From Firmicutes bacterium UBA6226 (GTDB taxonomy: Bacteria > Bacillota_A > Clostridia > Peptostreptococcales > Acidaminobacteraceae): a stretch of 54,397 bases of DNA. The stretch lies in the NCBI GenBank assembly GCA_002441045.1, contig DJWQ01000013.1, positions 1 to 54,397 of the forward strand, written 5' to 3'. This document shows, one piece after another, positions 8,630 to 17,791 of this stretch. The notes beneath the pieces are model-generated. The model was not told where the DNA came from, made no database searches, and saw only the letters and a list, made by a program, of their open reading frames with translations. The translations under genes and the position numbers were made by a program. Numbering within the stretch: position 1 is the first letter of the stretch; each line of letters opens with the position of its first letter.

Positions 8630-8731
8630 ACATATTAAAGAACACGTATTTCAAATAAACGACATAATTATTCGTGGAAAGTAAAGTTAGATTGGGTTGG
8701 ATATAAATGAAGTAATAAGAAGGTGAAATAT

Positions 8732-9112
8732 ATGAAACGATCTAAGGGACAATCTCTTGTGGAATTTGCTTTAGTAATGCCGTTACTAATGTTAATTCTA
8801 ATAGGTATAATTGAATTTGGTTTTATGTTTTCTGGCTATTTAACATTAACAAATGCATCAAGAGAAGCAGCAAGGGTGATTAGCTTGGGTGGGACTTATA
8901 TTGACGCTGAAGAAAGAATTGAAGGTGTGGCGGGATTGTTAAACACTGATGAGATCACTTTACTTACTTCGGTAGACGTAACGACTTTAGAGCGAGGGGA
9001 TTCTATAACAGTGACATTGAAATACCCTTACCATTTCTTAACGCCTTTTTTGACGCCTTTATTTGGTGGAGAACTAGAACTTGAATCAAGTGCAACTTTA
9101 AGAGTAGAGTAA
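8732..9112 (+). CDS. tadE: TadE-like minor pseudopilin
   Basis: Pseudopilin of the Tad secretion system. The N-terminus MKRSKGQSLVEFALVMPLL has the prepilin-peptidase site KG|QSLVE with Glu at +5, followed by a hydrophobic helix (LLMLILIGIIEFGFMF). The rest is a short extracellular beta-rich domain. 126 residues from ATG 8732. The in-frame GTG at 8723 lies inside the ribosome binding site AGAAGGTGA and is rejected. First gene of the assembly operon, 17 nt before the TadG-like gene. Confidence 0.88.
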   Translation: MKRSKGQSLVEFALVMPLLMLILIGIIEFGFMFSGYLTLTNASREAARVISLGGTYIDAEERIEGVAGLLNTDEITLLTSVDVTTLERGDSITVTLKYPYHFLTPFLTPLFGGELELESSATLRVE

Positions 9113-9129
9113 TAAACAGAGGTGGGAAA

Positions 9130-10056
9130 ATGTGCGTTAATAAATTGAAGGATAAAATTAAACTAAAACTAAAAAGAGAAGATGGAAATGTAAGCCTTTT
9201 GGTGCTACTTCTTATGGTAATATTACTGTCCTCAGCAGGTGTTGCAGTAGACGTCGGCCGAATCGTTATAGAACGTGCGAAATTATCCAATGCTTTAGAT
9301 TATGCTGCACTTGCTGGTGCTCAAGAACTACCGGATGATCCTGATGCCGCACGTACAGTTGCTATGGCATATCTTAACGATAATAATATCGATCCAACTA
9401 ATGTTTCGATAGACATAACGGAAGACCACAAAACAATTTCTTTGAATGGTACAAAAGAAATGGAATTTTCATTTATTAGAGTTTTAGGGTTCGATAAAAC
9501 AAATGTCGTGGGTTCATCTAAAGTAATCTTAGGTGCAGTTAGTAGTGTTAAGGGTGGTCTTAGACCCTTTGCTGTAGAAGATTTTGACTATACTTATGGC
9601 ACTTTAATTACTTTAAAACAAGAAGGTGGCGATGGTTATCATGGAAATTATGGGGTTGTTGCTTTAGGTGCCACTGGTTCGGGTAATTATGAACTAAATG
9701 CGCTTTACGGTTATAAGGGCGAGATTGCTATTGGTGATGAAATATTGACAGAGCCTGGGAACATGGCCAATGTTTCCAATGTCTTAAAGGACTATATTAA
9801 TAATATACCAGATACATTTGAAAACTTTAGCCGTGATTCTGATCGACTGTGGACCGTTCCTCTTGTGGATTCACTTGAAGAAAATGGTCGTGGTACAGTT
9901 GTCGTTATTGGATTCGCTGAGGTATTCGTTGAGGATATTCAGAAAAAGTCAGGAAAAATTGAGATCAATGCGAGATTTATTCGATTTGTTGTGAATGGTA
10001 AGATTGATCAAACCGTAGAAGATCGTGGTACATACGGTGTGAAACTAGTTAATTGA
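9130..10056 (+). CDS. TadG-like pilus assembly protein
   Basis: 308 residues. The N-terminal segment EDGNVSLLVLLLMVILLSSAGVAVDVGR is the putative Flp pilus-assembly TadE/G-like signature (given here in words: Gly-Asn-Val, long hydrophobic helix, then Val-Asp-Val-Gly-Arg), followed by ALDYAALAGAQEL, which is typical of TadG. The remaining 220 residues form an extracytoplasmic domain without recognised catalytic motifs. No von Willebrand MIDAS motif is evident, so it is shorter and simpler than proteobacterial TadG. Ribosome binding site GAGGTGGG. Operon member, 9 nt before cpaB. Confidence 0.75.
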   Translation: MCVNKLKDKIKLKLKREDGNVSLLVLLLMVILLSSAGVAVDVGRIVIERAKLSNALDYAALAGAQELPDDPDAARTVAMAYLNDNNIDPTNVSIDITEDHKTISLNGTKEMEFSFIRVLGFDKTNVVGSSKVILGAVSSVKGGLRPFAVEDFDYTYGTLITLKQEGGDGYHGNYGVVALGATGSGNYELNALYGYKGEIAIGDEILTEPGNMANVSNVLKDYINNIPDTFENFSRDSDRLWTVPLVDSLEENGRGTVVVIGFAEVFVEDIQKKSGKIEINARFIRFVVNGKIDQTVEDRGTYGVKLVN

Positions 10057-10065
10057 GGTGATTCT

Positions 10066-11079
10066 ATGAAACGAAGTGGATTGATGGTATTTTTGATGTC
10101 GCTGATACTTGCATTACTAGGTGCAGGTGCTGTTTTTGTTTATTTAAAATCATTGGATCGGCAAGAAGTTGTACAGTTCAAAACGATACCTGTCATTGTA
10201 GCAAAAGAAGAGATACCTTCAAGAACAAAGATTACTGGAGAAATGCTTAGTGTCGTAGAAGTAGCAGAAAACGGAATCGTTGGGGAGTATATTGGAGATA
10301 TGAGTACGGTAATTGGTCAATACGCGACTGAAACCATTTTTTCTGGTCAACAGATTCACCCGAATATGGTTGCTGAATCTATTGAAAATGACTTAAGTAT
10401 GAAAATTACGGGTAACAATCGTGCAATGACCATCACCGTAGGCGGTGATACAGGTGTTAATGGTTTAATAAAAGTTGGAGATTATGTGGATGTTATATTA
10501 AATCTACCCGCTGGATCTGATCAAGGAAGGATTTCTAGACCTGACATTGCCAAACTATTTTTGCAAAATATTGAAGTTATTGCAGTCAATAAAAATATTT
10601 TTAGAAACAATAATAATGCAACAGGTGATGGTAATTTGGAGTCTAGTAGTTATCTTATGACTTTATCTATACCAATAATGGATGTCGAAATGATGTCCTT
10701 AGCGAAAACCATTGGTTCTATAGAGTTGGTACTTAGACCAAAAGATGGTGATTACCTTTATGTAACTGAAGGCGCAATTTGGCAGGAATTACTTCTCAAT
10801 GACACAAGACAGATGAAAGATATGGCACCGGAATATGGCATCATTGGTGAAGAACCATTGGAAGTAAAACCAGGTGAGTTTGATTATGACCAGTATGTCT
10901 ACTACGTTGTAGAATATGGCGATACGCTTCAATCGATCAGCTTGAAGTTTTATAATACTGAAACGCTTTATACTTTGATTCAGCAAGTAAATAAAATAGT
11001 GGATGAGAATATGATTTTGACTGGGACAGGAATAAAAATTCCTGTACTCAAAGAAAGAGGCGATACAGATGGCAATTAA
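10066..11079 (+). CDS. cpaB: CpaB/RcpC pilus assembly protein with C-terminal LysM domain
   Basis: N-terminal membrane anchor (residues about 5-26), SAF domain (VIVAKEEIPSRTKIT, about 44-110), and the RcpC/CpaB domain (NRAMTITVGGDTGVNGLIKVGDYVDV, in two adjacent motifs, about 115-245). Unusually, residues 280-329 form a LysM-type module (YVVEYGDTLQSISLKFY, then a Gly-Ile-Lys-Ile-Pro end), a peptidoglycan-binding fold. CpaB proteins usually end after the RcpC domain. In a bacterium without an outer-membrane secretin the LysM could hold the pilus base to the cell wall; this is inference. The gene overlaps tadZ by 11 nt. Confidence 0.85.
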   Translation: MKRSGLMVFLMSLILALLGAGAVFVYLKSLDRQEVVQFKTIPVIVAKEEIPSRTKITGEMLSVVEVAENGIVGEYIGDMSTVIGQYATETIFSGQQIHPNMVAESIENDLSMKITGNNRAMTITVGGDTGVNGLIKVGDYVDVILNLPAGSDQGRISRPDIAKLFLQNIEVIAVNKNIFRNNNNATGDGNLESSSYLMTLSIPIMDVEMMSLAKTIGSIELVLRPKDGDYLYVTEGAIWQELLLNDTRQMKDMAPEYGIIGEEPLEVKPGEFDYDQYVYYVVEYGDTLQSISLKFYNTETLYTLIQQVNKIVDENMILTGTGIKIPVLKERGDTDGN

Positions 11080-12205
11080 AATTATAGTTGCAGATGATGT
11101 CGAAGAAATGCGTGAAATGATAGCGAAAATGTTATCTACCAGTGATTTGGAACATGAGATTATCGCTATGTGTGCCACCGGGCAAGAGGTATTAAATACT
11201 CTAGAATCGAGCCCAGCGGATATCATCTTGATGGATATCAATATGCCTGAGATGAATGGTCTTGAAGCAACTGAGATTATTTGCAGAAATGCAGTGCATC
11301 CATCAGTGATTATGATGAGTGTTCAGCATGAAAGTGAATATCTAAAAAAAGCAATGCTGGCTGGTGCAAAGGCTTATATCATGAAGCCTGTGGATATGGA
11401 TGAGTTAGTTGAAACGATCCAGACGACCTACGTTAGAAATAAGCAAAATTTAATAAAGCCTGTTCTGGACGATAAATTATACAGTGCCAAAATCATCTCT
11501 TTTTTCAGTTCAAAAGGAGGCGTTGGCAATACTTTTATAGCTGTAAATACAGGGCTAATCATCAGTGAAAAATTCAATAAAAAAGTACTCATTATAGACT
11601 TAGATTTGCAATTCGGTGATGTGGCGTTGATGCTGAACAAACAATCAGAGCTAACCATAAAGGAACTCTTTGACGACAGTCCAATTAGTCGATATGAGGA
11701 TGTTAGACCTTATATTTATAGTTATAGTAAGAACTGTGATATGTTATTTGCACCAAGAGATCCTGAATCAGCAGAATACATCTCAAAAGATCAGGTAAAA
11801 CAGTTAATTGAACTCCTAAAGGAACATTATGATTATTTAATTATAGACACCGGGGTTAATTATAATGATATTACACTGAACGCTCTTGACCAATCTGATA
11901 AAGTGATCATTGTAACTGGAATGGAAGTAACAGCCTTAAAGAACACGAAGATGAGTTTAAAAGTTATGCAATCGCTTAATTATAATGCTGAAAAAGTGAA
12001 GCTTTTAATTACCCAAGTGAATGAAAAGTTTGGCGTTACAAAAAACAATGTTCAAAAAGCATTTGATTATGAAATATATGGCTTTATTTCAGAAGAATCA
12101 AAAATTGTCAAGAATGCAATTAACACAGGGATTCCGCTTATCAAAGGAAAAGCAAATCCTTTATTAAAACAGCTCGAAAGTGTCAGTCAAAAAATTATGT
12201 CTTAG
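11069..12205 (+). CDS. cpaE: Receiver-TadZ/CpaE pilus-localising ATPase
   Basis: Residues 1-120 form a complete receiver domain: Asp9/Asp10, phospho-acceptor Asp56 (LMDINMPEMNG), Ser84, and Lys106 in IMKPVD. Residues 135-378 are a MinD/ParA-like P-loop ATPase with Walker B LIIDLDLQFGDVALML. The deviant Walker A reads SKGGVGNT, with the usual phosphate-binding Lys of KGGVGKT replaced by Asn. CpaE/TadZ proteins direct polar assembly of Flp pili, and many have degenerate P-loops and atypical receivers. Here the receiver looks functional and the P-loop altered. Coupled to cpaB (11-nt overlap), 14 nt before cpaF. Confidence 0.87.
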   Translation: MAIKIIVADDVEEMREMIAKMLSTSDLEHEIIAMCATGQEVLNTLESSPADIILMDINMPEMNGLEATEIICRNAVHPSVIMMSVQHESEYLKKAMLAGAKAYIMKPVDMDELVETIQTTYVRNKQNLIKPVLDDKLYSAKIISFFSSKGGVGNTFIAVNTGLIISEKFNKKVLIIDLDLQFGDVALMLNKQSELTIKELFDDSPISRYEDVRPYIYSYSKNCDMLFAPRDPESAEYISKDQVKQLIELLKEHYDYLIIDTGVNYNDITLNALDQSDKVIIVTGMEVTALKNTKMSLKVMQSLNYNAEKVKLLITQVNEKFGVTKNNVQKAFDYEIYGFISEESKIVKNAINTGIPLIKGKANPLLKQLESVSQKIMS

Positions 12206-12219
12206 GTTAGAGGTGGCAT

Positions 12220-13554
12220 ATGTCATTAAAAAAACGTCTAGAAGATACCACAGCTGAGAAAGGAAGTCAAAGATTTTCAGATAAAGAAAAAGATCCCTAT
12301 CTGGAAATGAAAATGAAGATTCAGGCACAGGTAATCAATGATCTGGACATCGATTTTAATGAAATTTCAGATCAAAATGAAGGCTTAAAGCAAGAACTTA
12401 AAGTTATCATAAGTAAAAACATTGAAAAAGAAGCTCTCAATTTAACACCTGTGCAAAAAAAGAAAATTCTCGAAGAACTTCTTGATGAAATCATAGGTTA
12501 CGGTCCAATTACAACACTTATTCAAGATGCTTCGGTGACTGAAATCATGGTAAACGGGCCTAACCAAGTATTTGTTGAAGTATCAGGAAAGCTAGTAAAA
12601 ACAGGGATTCACTTCAAAGACAATGATCATGTGATGCACGTTATCAAAAAAATTGTTTCTACTATTGGAAGAAGAATAGACGAGAGTTCTCCTATGGTTG
12701 ATGCGCGTTTATCAAACGGTTCACGTGTTAATGCAATCATTCCACCTCTCGCAATCGATGGCCCCTCCCTGACCATTAGAAAGTTCTCTGAGGATCCATA
12801 TGGAATAGACGATTTGGTCGGTTTTGGAACACTAAACTCAAAGATGGCTGAGTTTTTAAGAGCTTGTGTTGAAGGGCGTATGAATGTTGTCGTATCTGGC
12901 GGTACAGGTAGTGGAAAAACCACCACATTAAATGTATTATCTTCTTTTATTCCTGATGATGAGCGTATTGTTACCATAGAAGACGCCGCTGAACTACAAT
13001 TGCCACAGCCCCATGTGGTTCGATTGGAAACAAGACCACCAAACGTTGAGGGCAAAGGTGAAGTTAGCATTAGGGATTTGGTTAAAAACAGTTTGCGTAT
13101 GCGACCAGATCGTATCGTTGTTGGCGAGGTGCGATCAGGTGAAGCTTTAGATATGCTACAAGCTATGAATACAGGTCATGATGGTTCACTTACTACAGGG
13201 CATGCCAACTCACCTAGAGATATGCTATCAAGACTTGAAACAATGGTGCTAATGTCGGGGATGAACCTTCCAGTCAAAGCGATAAGGGATCAAATTTCAT
13301 CTGCGGTCAATCTGATCGTACAGCAGTCAAGACTTGTTAATGGAAGTAGAAAAATCACACACATCACTGAAGTTCTTGGAATGGAAGGAGATGTGATTAT
13401 TTTACAAGATATATTTAAATTTGATCAAAAAGGCGTTGACGCACGTGGCCAAGTCATAGGGGATTTTGTATTTACTGGGATTATGCCGACTTGCTTAAAA
13501 GAGCTTAGAGAACATGGTATTCATATTAATAATTCAATTTTTAATAATTTATAA
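12220..13554 (+). CDS. cpaF: CpaF/TadA secretion ATPase
   Basis: Cytoplasmic hexameric ATPase (type II/IV secretion superfamily) that powers Flp pilus extension and probably retraction. Walker A GGTGSGKT at residues 227-234, Asp box and Walker B (IRDLVKNSLRMRPDRIVVGE), His box (GHDGSLTTGHAN). 444 residues is typical. The N-terminal coiled region carries the EIMVNGPNQVFVE motif characteristic of CpaF. Ribosome binding site AGAGGTGG. Followed by tadB after 40 nt. Confidence 0.95.
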   Translation: MSLKKRLEDTTAEKGSQRFSDKEKDPYLEMKMKIQAQVINDLDIDFNEISDQNEGLKQELKVIISKNIEKEALNLTPVQKKKILEELLDEIIGYGPITTLIQDASVTEIMVNGPNQVFVEVSGKLVKTGIHFKDNDHVMHVIKKIVSTIGRRIDESSPMVDARLSNGSRVNAIIPPLAIDGPSLTIRKFSEDPYGIDDLVGFGTLNSKMAEFLRACVEGRMNVVVSGGTGSGKTTTLNVLSSFIPDDERIVTIEDAAELQLPQPHVVRLETRPPNVEGKGEVSIRDLVKNSLRMRPDRIVVGEVRSGEALDMLQAMNTGHDGSLTTGHANSPRDMLSRLETMVLMSGMNLPVKAIRDQISSAVNLIVQQSRLVNGSRKITHITEVLGMEGDVIILQDIFKFDQKGVDARGQVIGDFVFTGIMPTCLKELREHGIHINNSIFNNL

Positions 13555-13594
13555 ATGGGGTTATTTAGACTGAAGAGCGATTGGTGGTGTTTGT

Positions 13595-14557
13595 ATGATG
13601 TTAATGATTGGTGTAGTTTTGATTTTCTTTAGTATTCTTTTTGCTGGAATATCATTTTCATTGAGAGCAAAAAAAATCAGAGTCATAGATAAGTTAACTG
13701 AATATGATGAGTCTGTAGAAAGAGAAGTAGACGCAAGAATCGCTAACGAAGTGAAACGTGGACCAATAAGTAAAATCGCTGGTCTATTGACACAATCTTC
13801 ATCTAAAAGAAGAACGATTAGTAAAGCTGCAAAAAAATACAATCAAGCCGATTTTTCAATGACCTATGAAGAGTTTATTGTGGTTAAGTTCATGGGGCTG
13901 GTGAGTGTTGGTTTTTTTGTTTTTGCAATTACACGTAATTTTTTATTATTTTTAATGGCTTTAGTGATTGTCTATACTTTGCCAAACTTGATTGTCAACG
14001 CTAAGATTTCAAAACGAGTAAAGTCCTTTGATATGCAGCTTAATGAAGGCTTGGTAATGATCTCTAACGCATTAAAAGCAGGTTATTCATTTTTACAATC
14101 CTTGGCAGTAGCAGCAGAAGAAACACAACCACCTTTTTCCACTGAATTTAAGATACTATTAAAGGAGTTAAGCTTAGGAATACCACTCGAAGATGGTTTG
14201 AATAATTTGTATGATCGTATTAGTTCTGAGGATTTACAGCTTATCATTAACGCTATTTTAATACAAAAGGATGTCGGTGGAAACTTATCAGAGATTATTG
14301 AAAATATTGCAGAGACAATTCGCGAACGTCAACGGATTAAGAACGAAGTTAAAACGCTTACAGCACAAGGTAAGCTTTCTGGTCTTATCATCATGGTAAT
14401 GCCTGTGTTTCTAGGTGTCGTTATTTACCTTTTTGATAATGCATATATAGAAACTTTATTCGTAACTTTGCCTGGAAGGATTATGCTTGGAACCGCAATG
14501 TTCAGTCAGTTTATGGGATGGCTATTTATCCGAAAAATAATTAATATTGAATACTAG
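13595..14557 (+). CDS. tadB: TadB inner-membrane platform protein
   Basis: Type II secretion F-domain protein that, with TadC, forms the membrane platform of the Tad system. Hydrophobic helices lie near residues 3-22, 95-130 and at the C-terminus (LIIMVMPVFLGVVIYLF, IMLGTAMFSQFMGWLFI). The cytoplasmic T2SSF core shows LNEGLVMISNALKAGYSFLQ and GVNL-like DVGGNLSEIIENIAETIRER. Ribosome binding site GGTGGTG is modest. The next codon is also ATG (13598), so the exact start is uncertain by one residue. Confidence 0.9.
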   Translation: MMLMIGVVLIFFSILFAGISFSLRAKKIRVIDKLTEYDESVEREVDARIANEVKRGPISKIAGLLTQSSSKRRTISKAAKKYNQADFSMTYEEFIVVKFMGLVSVGFFVFAITRNFLLFLMALVIVYTLPNLIVNAKISKRVKSFDMQLNEGLVMISNALKAGYSFLQSLAVAAEETQPPFSTEFKILLKELSLGIPLEDGLNNLYDRISSEDLQLIINAILIQKDVGGNLSEIIENIAETIRERQRIKNEVKTLTAQGKLSGLIIMVMPVFLGVVIYLFDNAYIETLFVTLPGRIMLGTAMFSQFMGWLFIRKIINIEY

Positions 14558-14566
14558 GAGGTTTAA

Positions 14567-15478
14567 ATGCTATATATTGCGACTTTCTTGATTTTTATAG
14601 CAATCCTTTTAATGTTCAGTTCCATTTTTAATCGGTTGACTGCATCTAAACGCAAAATTGAAAATAGAATGAATTATATTGAAGGGATTGATAAAGCGAA
14701 TATCGAAGTGGACAATCGTGCATTTGGCGAGCGTGTAATTGTACCTATGTTTACAAACATAGGTCGTCGCGTGATGTCTTTATCTCCTGATTCGATTACC
14801 AAACAAAGAAGGGCTCTTTTTGAGCGTGCTGGATTTCTTAAAACTTCTTCATATGAAAGGATTATAGCTAGAAGATGGTTGACGACATTGGTACTTACAT
14901 TGAGCGTATGCTTGTTATTAACTCTGATCCATGTTCCTGCTGCAGGTATTTTCGTCATCGCATTTTGGGTAATCGGATTTACTCAAATCGTATATCGTTT
15001 TACAACAAAAGCAGCTGTAGAAAGGCGAAGTAGCTCTATTGTAAAAGCACTTCCGTATACATTGGATTTAATCACAGTAAGTGTTGAGGCTGGGCTTTCA
15101 CTTGATGGTGCAATTGGAAGAATTGTTTTAACCATTCCAGGTCCACTTTCAGAAGAGTTTTCAAAGACTTTAAAAGAAATGCGAATGGGAATAGATAAAA
15201 AACACGCATTGAGAAACATGGCAAGTCGCTGTGATGTCAGAGATTTATCTGTTTTAGTAAACGCATTAATTCAAGCAGATGAGCTAGGTGTTAGTCTAGG
15301 TAAAGTTCTAAGAATTGAAGGCGCTCAATTACGAGAGAAGAGAAAGCAAACTGCTAAAGAAAAGGCAATGAAAGCCCCAATTAAGATTTTATTTCCTATG
15401 ATGATTTTCATCTTTCCTGCAATTTTCGTTATTATCCTTGGCCCAGCGGTAATTCAAATTATTGAAATGTTTAAGTAA
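14567..15478 (+). CDS. tadC: TadC inner-membrane platform protein
   Basis: Second T2SSF platform protein. 303 residues. Core motifs are ALPYTLDLITVSVEAGLSLD and LGVSLGKVLRIEGAQLREKR, and the C-terminal helices include APIKILFPMMIFIFPAIFV, all typical of TadC. Perfect AGGAGG ribosome binding site. 9 nt after tadB and 12 nt before the DUF192 gene, so part of the same operon. Confidence 0.9.
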   Translation: MLYIATFLIFIAILLMFSSIFNRLTASKRKIENRMNYIEGIDKANIEVDNRAFGERVIVPMFTNIGRRVMSLSPDSITKQRRALFERAGFLKTSSYERIIARRWLTTLVLTLSVCLLLTLIHVPAAGIFVIAFWVIGFTQIVYRFTTKAAVERRSSSIVKALPYTLDLITVSVEAGLSLDGAIGRIVLTIPGPLSEEFSKTLKEMRMGIDKKHALRNMASRCDVRDLSVLVNALIQADELGVSLGKVLRIEGAQLREKRKQTAKEKAMKAPIKILFPMMIFIFPAIFVIILGPAVIQIIEMFK

Positions 15479-15490
15479 GAGGTGCACATA

Positions 15491-15814
15491 ATGAAAATTA
15501 TAAAAGTTCAGAGGATTATTAATGCGAATACTTTTATGAAAAGGCTCAGAGGCTATATGTTTACTGAGAAACCAACTGTTAAAGAGGTTTTAATACTTGA
15601 GGATTGCAACAGTATTCACACCTTTAATATGAGATTTGATATCGATGTTTTGTTTCTTGATGAGGAAGATCGAGTAATTAAAATTCTTAGAGGACTAAAA
15701 AGGAGAAAGATCATTCCTACTGTACCTGATTGTGTTAAAGTCGTGGAGGCAGCTTCTCCACTATTGTCTTCAGTTGAACTAAATGAGTGCATTCGATTTG
15801 AGAGACACGATTAG
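15491..15814 (+). CDS. DUF192 family protein
   Basis: 107 residues. The DUF192 core is visible: ILEDCNSIHTFNMRFDIDVL, then LDEEDRVIKI and a CVKVVEA segment. DUF192 genes are frequently found at the end of Tad operons, but the biochemical role is not established. Start: GTG 15482 overlaps the ribosome binding site AGAGGTG (15478-15484), so ATG 15491 is chosen. Last gene of the pilus operon. Confidence 0.8.
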   Translation: MKIIKVQRIINANTFMKRLRGYMFTEKPTVKEVLILEDCNSIHTFNMRFDIDVLFLDEEDRVIKILRGLKRRKIIPTVPDCVKVVEAASPLLSSVELNECIRFERHD

Positions 15815-15920
15815 TGGTTTAGGCGTTAAGTGCAATATTGAACTTGCATACGCATAGATTTTGAAGTTTAGCTGTGATAAAATATCCCTGTAGAACGTGA
15901 ACGATCTATAGGAGGCATAT

Positions 15921-16100
15921 ATGGAAAATTATACGATTGTACTTGATTATTTTAAAGCACTTAAAGAACCTGTAAATGCAGGTAAAGTTTCTGAGGAAAC
16001 TGGCGTAGATCGAAAAGAAGTTGATAAAATCATGAAGAAGATGAAGGATGAAGAAATAATTGTCTCACCAAAGAGATGCTATTGGGAGTTTAAAAAATAG
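15921..16100 (+). CDS. Small winged-helix (MarR-like) DNA-binding protein
   Basis: 59 residues, short and predicted helix-turn-helix: LDYFKALKEPVNAGKVSEET, GVDRKEVDKIMKKMKDEE, then a wing ending SPKRCYWEFKK. This size and the PKRC(Y/F) ending recur in small clostridial regulators. Excellent ribosome binding site ATAGGAGG (15909-15915). Its stop codon lies inside the following terminator stem, so it forms a single-gene unit. The regulatory target is unknown. Confidence 0.75.
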   Translation: MENYTIVLDYFKALKEPVNAGKVSEETGVDRKEVDKIMKKMKDEEIIVSPKRCYWEFKK

Positions 16101-16123
16101 AAGCACATGCTTCTATTTTTTTT
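16097..16123 (+). terminator. Terminator overlapping the stop of the small winged-helix gene
   Basis: ATAGAAGC (16097-16104) pairs with GCTTCTAT (16109-16116), loop ACAT, followed by T8. Confidence 0.85.
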
Positions 16124-16140
16124 ATTATACTTAAAAATAA

Positions 16141-16174
16141 AAAAAGCATGTATCGGGGGAGATACTTGCTTTTT
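16141..16174. terminator. Second, possibly bidirectional terminator
   Basis: AAAAAGCATGTATC (16141-16154) pairs with GATACTTGCTTTTT (16161-16174) around GGGGGA with one mismatch. A-run and T-run on the two sides would allow termination in both directions. The remaining bases to 16401 hold only a candidate promoter. Confidence 0.65.
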
Positions 16175-16213
16175 TCATATTAGTGGGGGATTTATCTAAA
16201 TGAGAAAGTTTGC

Positions 16214-16241
16214 TTGACGTTCTTTATGTGTTTAGTATATC
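16214..16241 (+). promoter_or_regulatory. Candidate promoter for the PrsA-like gene
   Basis: TTGACG (16214-16219), 16-bp spacer, TATATC (16236-16241). The -35 box is near consensus, the -10 box weak. The resulting leader would be about 155 nt with no obvious fold. Confidence 0.35.
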
Positions 16242-16401
16242 CTTAGAATGTTAAGTCAATATCAACATAATGTAAGCATTTGAAAAGAAACTGTGAAGAT
16301 TCCATTAATGAATTGCTTTAATCCATTTAAGGTTATTTTAAGCTAAGAAGGTTACACTATTGGCATCTTGTGCAGAAATATTAATGAAGGGAACGACTGA
16401 C

Positions 16402-17784
16402 ATGAAAAAAACAATCGCGATACTACTCTCTTTACTTATGGTATTTGGTCTTGCTGCTTGTTCAAAAAACGATACCAATACTGGAGACAACTCATTCTAT
16501 GTCTATTCAAAAGACTATGGGTTCACAAAAAACGAAATGGCTTATTTATACAACTACGTCTATAGCCAAAGCGCATCTTATTTATCATATTTAGGTGTTG
16601 ATACAACTAAATCTTTGAAAGATCAGGAGTACATGGATGGTACATCGTGGTTTGACTATATGATGGAACAAGCTGTTAGCTATGCAAAAGACTTCCTAAT
16701 CTTTTCAGAAACAGCTAAAGATCGTGGTATCGAACTGGATGAAGCCGATATGAACCAAATTCAAGAAGAACTTGATGCAGTATTAAAGTCAGCAAAAGAA
16801 GCTGGTTTTGATACCGTAGAAGAATTCTTTAATGATACATTTGGTGCATCAATGACAAGTGATGAGTATAAGAGTTTTCTTGAAAAAAGTACACTTGCAT
16901 ATAAAGTATACTCAGATATAGAGAAATCGTATGCATTTACAAATGATCAAATCCAAGAGCATTATACAAATAATCAAAATGAGTTCAATTATATTAACTA
17001 TTTAGTATATTCGTTTGCAGAGAACGCGGATAAAGGTATCACTGCTGAGGCGGCTGAAAAAAGTGCAGATGAGCTAGCAGCAGTAACATCAGCTGAAGCT
17101 TATAAAGCATATGTAGAGAACTATATTAATGGCATCAATGAAGATGGTGCTTTAGATGTTGAAGCGGAGATGACAAAAATCGAAGCGAATGATATGTTCT
17201 ATACACAAGGTGATGAAATAAGCGAATGGGGCTTTGCTGCAGATGCTGCTGTCAATCAAACGCTTGTAACTAGAAATACTGAAAATCATGTTTATACGGT
17301 CTATCTTTTGACGAAACTACCATATCGTCACGAAGCAGCTACAGTAAATGTAAGACATATCTTGGTGACTGCTGACACTTATGGCTCTGATGAAGAGGCT
17401 AAAGCGTTTGCTGAAAAAGTACTTGATGAGTGGAAAACTGGAGATGCAACTGCTGTGAGCTTTGGTGAATTAGCAAAACAATACACTGAGGATCAAGGCT
17501 CAAAAGCAACAGGCGGTTTATATGAAAATGTCGCTGAAGGCGATATGGTTCAAACGTTCAACGATTGGATTTTTGATCCGTCAAGAGTTGTTGGAGATAC
17601 AGGAATTGTTCAAACAGACTATGGTTATCATATTATGTACTTCGAAGGAAAAGGCTACGACCAGTGGCAAAATGAAGTTATCAGCAGTATGAAACAAGTT
17701 GCATATAGCGCGGATTATTCAGCATTACAAAAGCAATATCCAATTACAGTTGAAACAGAAAAGTTAAATGGCATAGTAGAATAA
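16402..17784 (+). CDS. PrsA-type peptidyl-prolyl isomerase lipoprotein (foldase)
   Basis: Extracellular folding factor. Signal peptide MKKTIAILLSLLMVFGLAAC with lipid-modified Cys20. Residues about 40-300 form the helical chaperone region, and about 310-430 a parvulin (PpiC) domain with NVRHILV at its start, FGELAKQYTEDQGS, GGLYENV, and DYGYHIMYFEG at its end. Start: the frame is open from TTG 16360, but only ATG 16402 places the signal peptide at the N-terminus; AAGGGA (16386-16391) is a slightly distant ribosome binding site. 460 residues is longer than B. subtilis PrsA (about 290), mainly in the helical region. Confidence 0.88.
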   Translation: MKKTIAILLSLLMVFGLAACSKNDTNTGDNSFYVYSKDYGFTKNEMAYLYNYVYSQSASYLSYLGVDTTKSLKDQEYMDGTSWFDYMMEQAVSYAKDFLIFSETAKDRGIELDEADMNQIQEELDAVLKSAKEAGFDTVEEFFNDTFGASMTSDEYKSFLEKSTLAYKVYSDIEKSYAFTNDQIQEHYTNNQNEFNYINYLVYSFAENADKGITAEAAEKSADELAAVTSAEAYKAYVENYINGINEDGALDVEAEMTKIEANDMFYTQGDEISEWGFAADAAVNQTLVTRNTENHVYTVYLLTKLPYRHEAATVNVRHILVTADTYGSDEEAKAFAEKVLDEWKTGDATAVSFGELAKQYTEDQGSKATGGLYENVAEGDMVQTFNDWIFDPSRVVGDTGIVQTDYGYHIMYFEGKGYDQWQNEVISSMKQVAYSADYSALQKQYPITVETEKLNGIVE

Positions 17785-17791
17785 AAATTAG

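Noticed and set aside
10789..11241. 150-codon minus-strand open frame
   Set aside because: Antisense to cpaB and tadZ, whose protein motifs are unambiguous; no ribosome binding site or family resemblance.
12627..13070. 147-codon minus-strand open frame
   Set aside because: Shadow of cpaF across its Walker A region; composition is that of reverse-strand reading of conserved codons.
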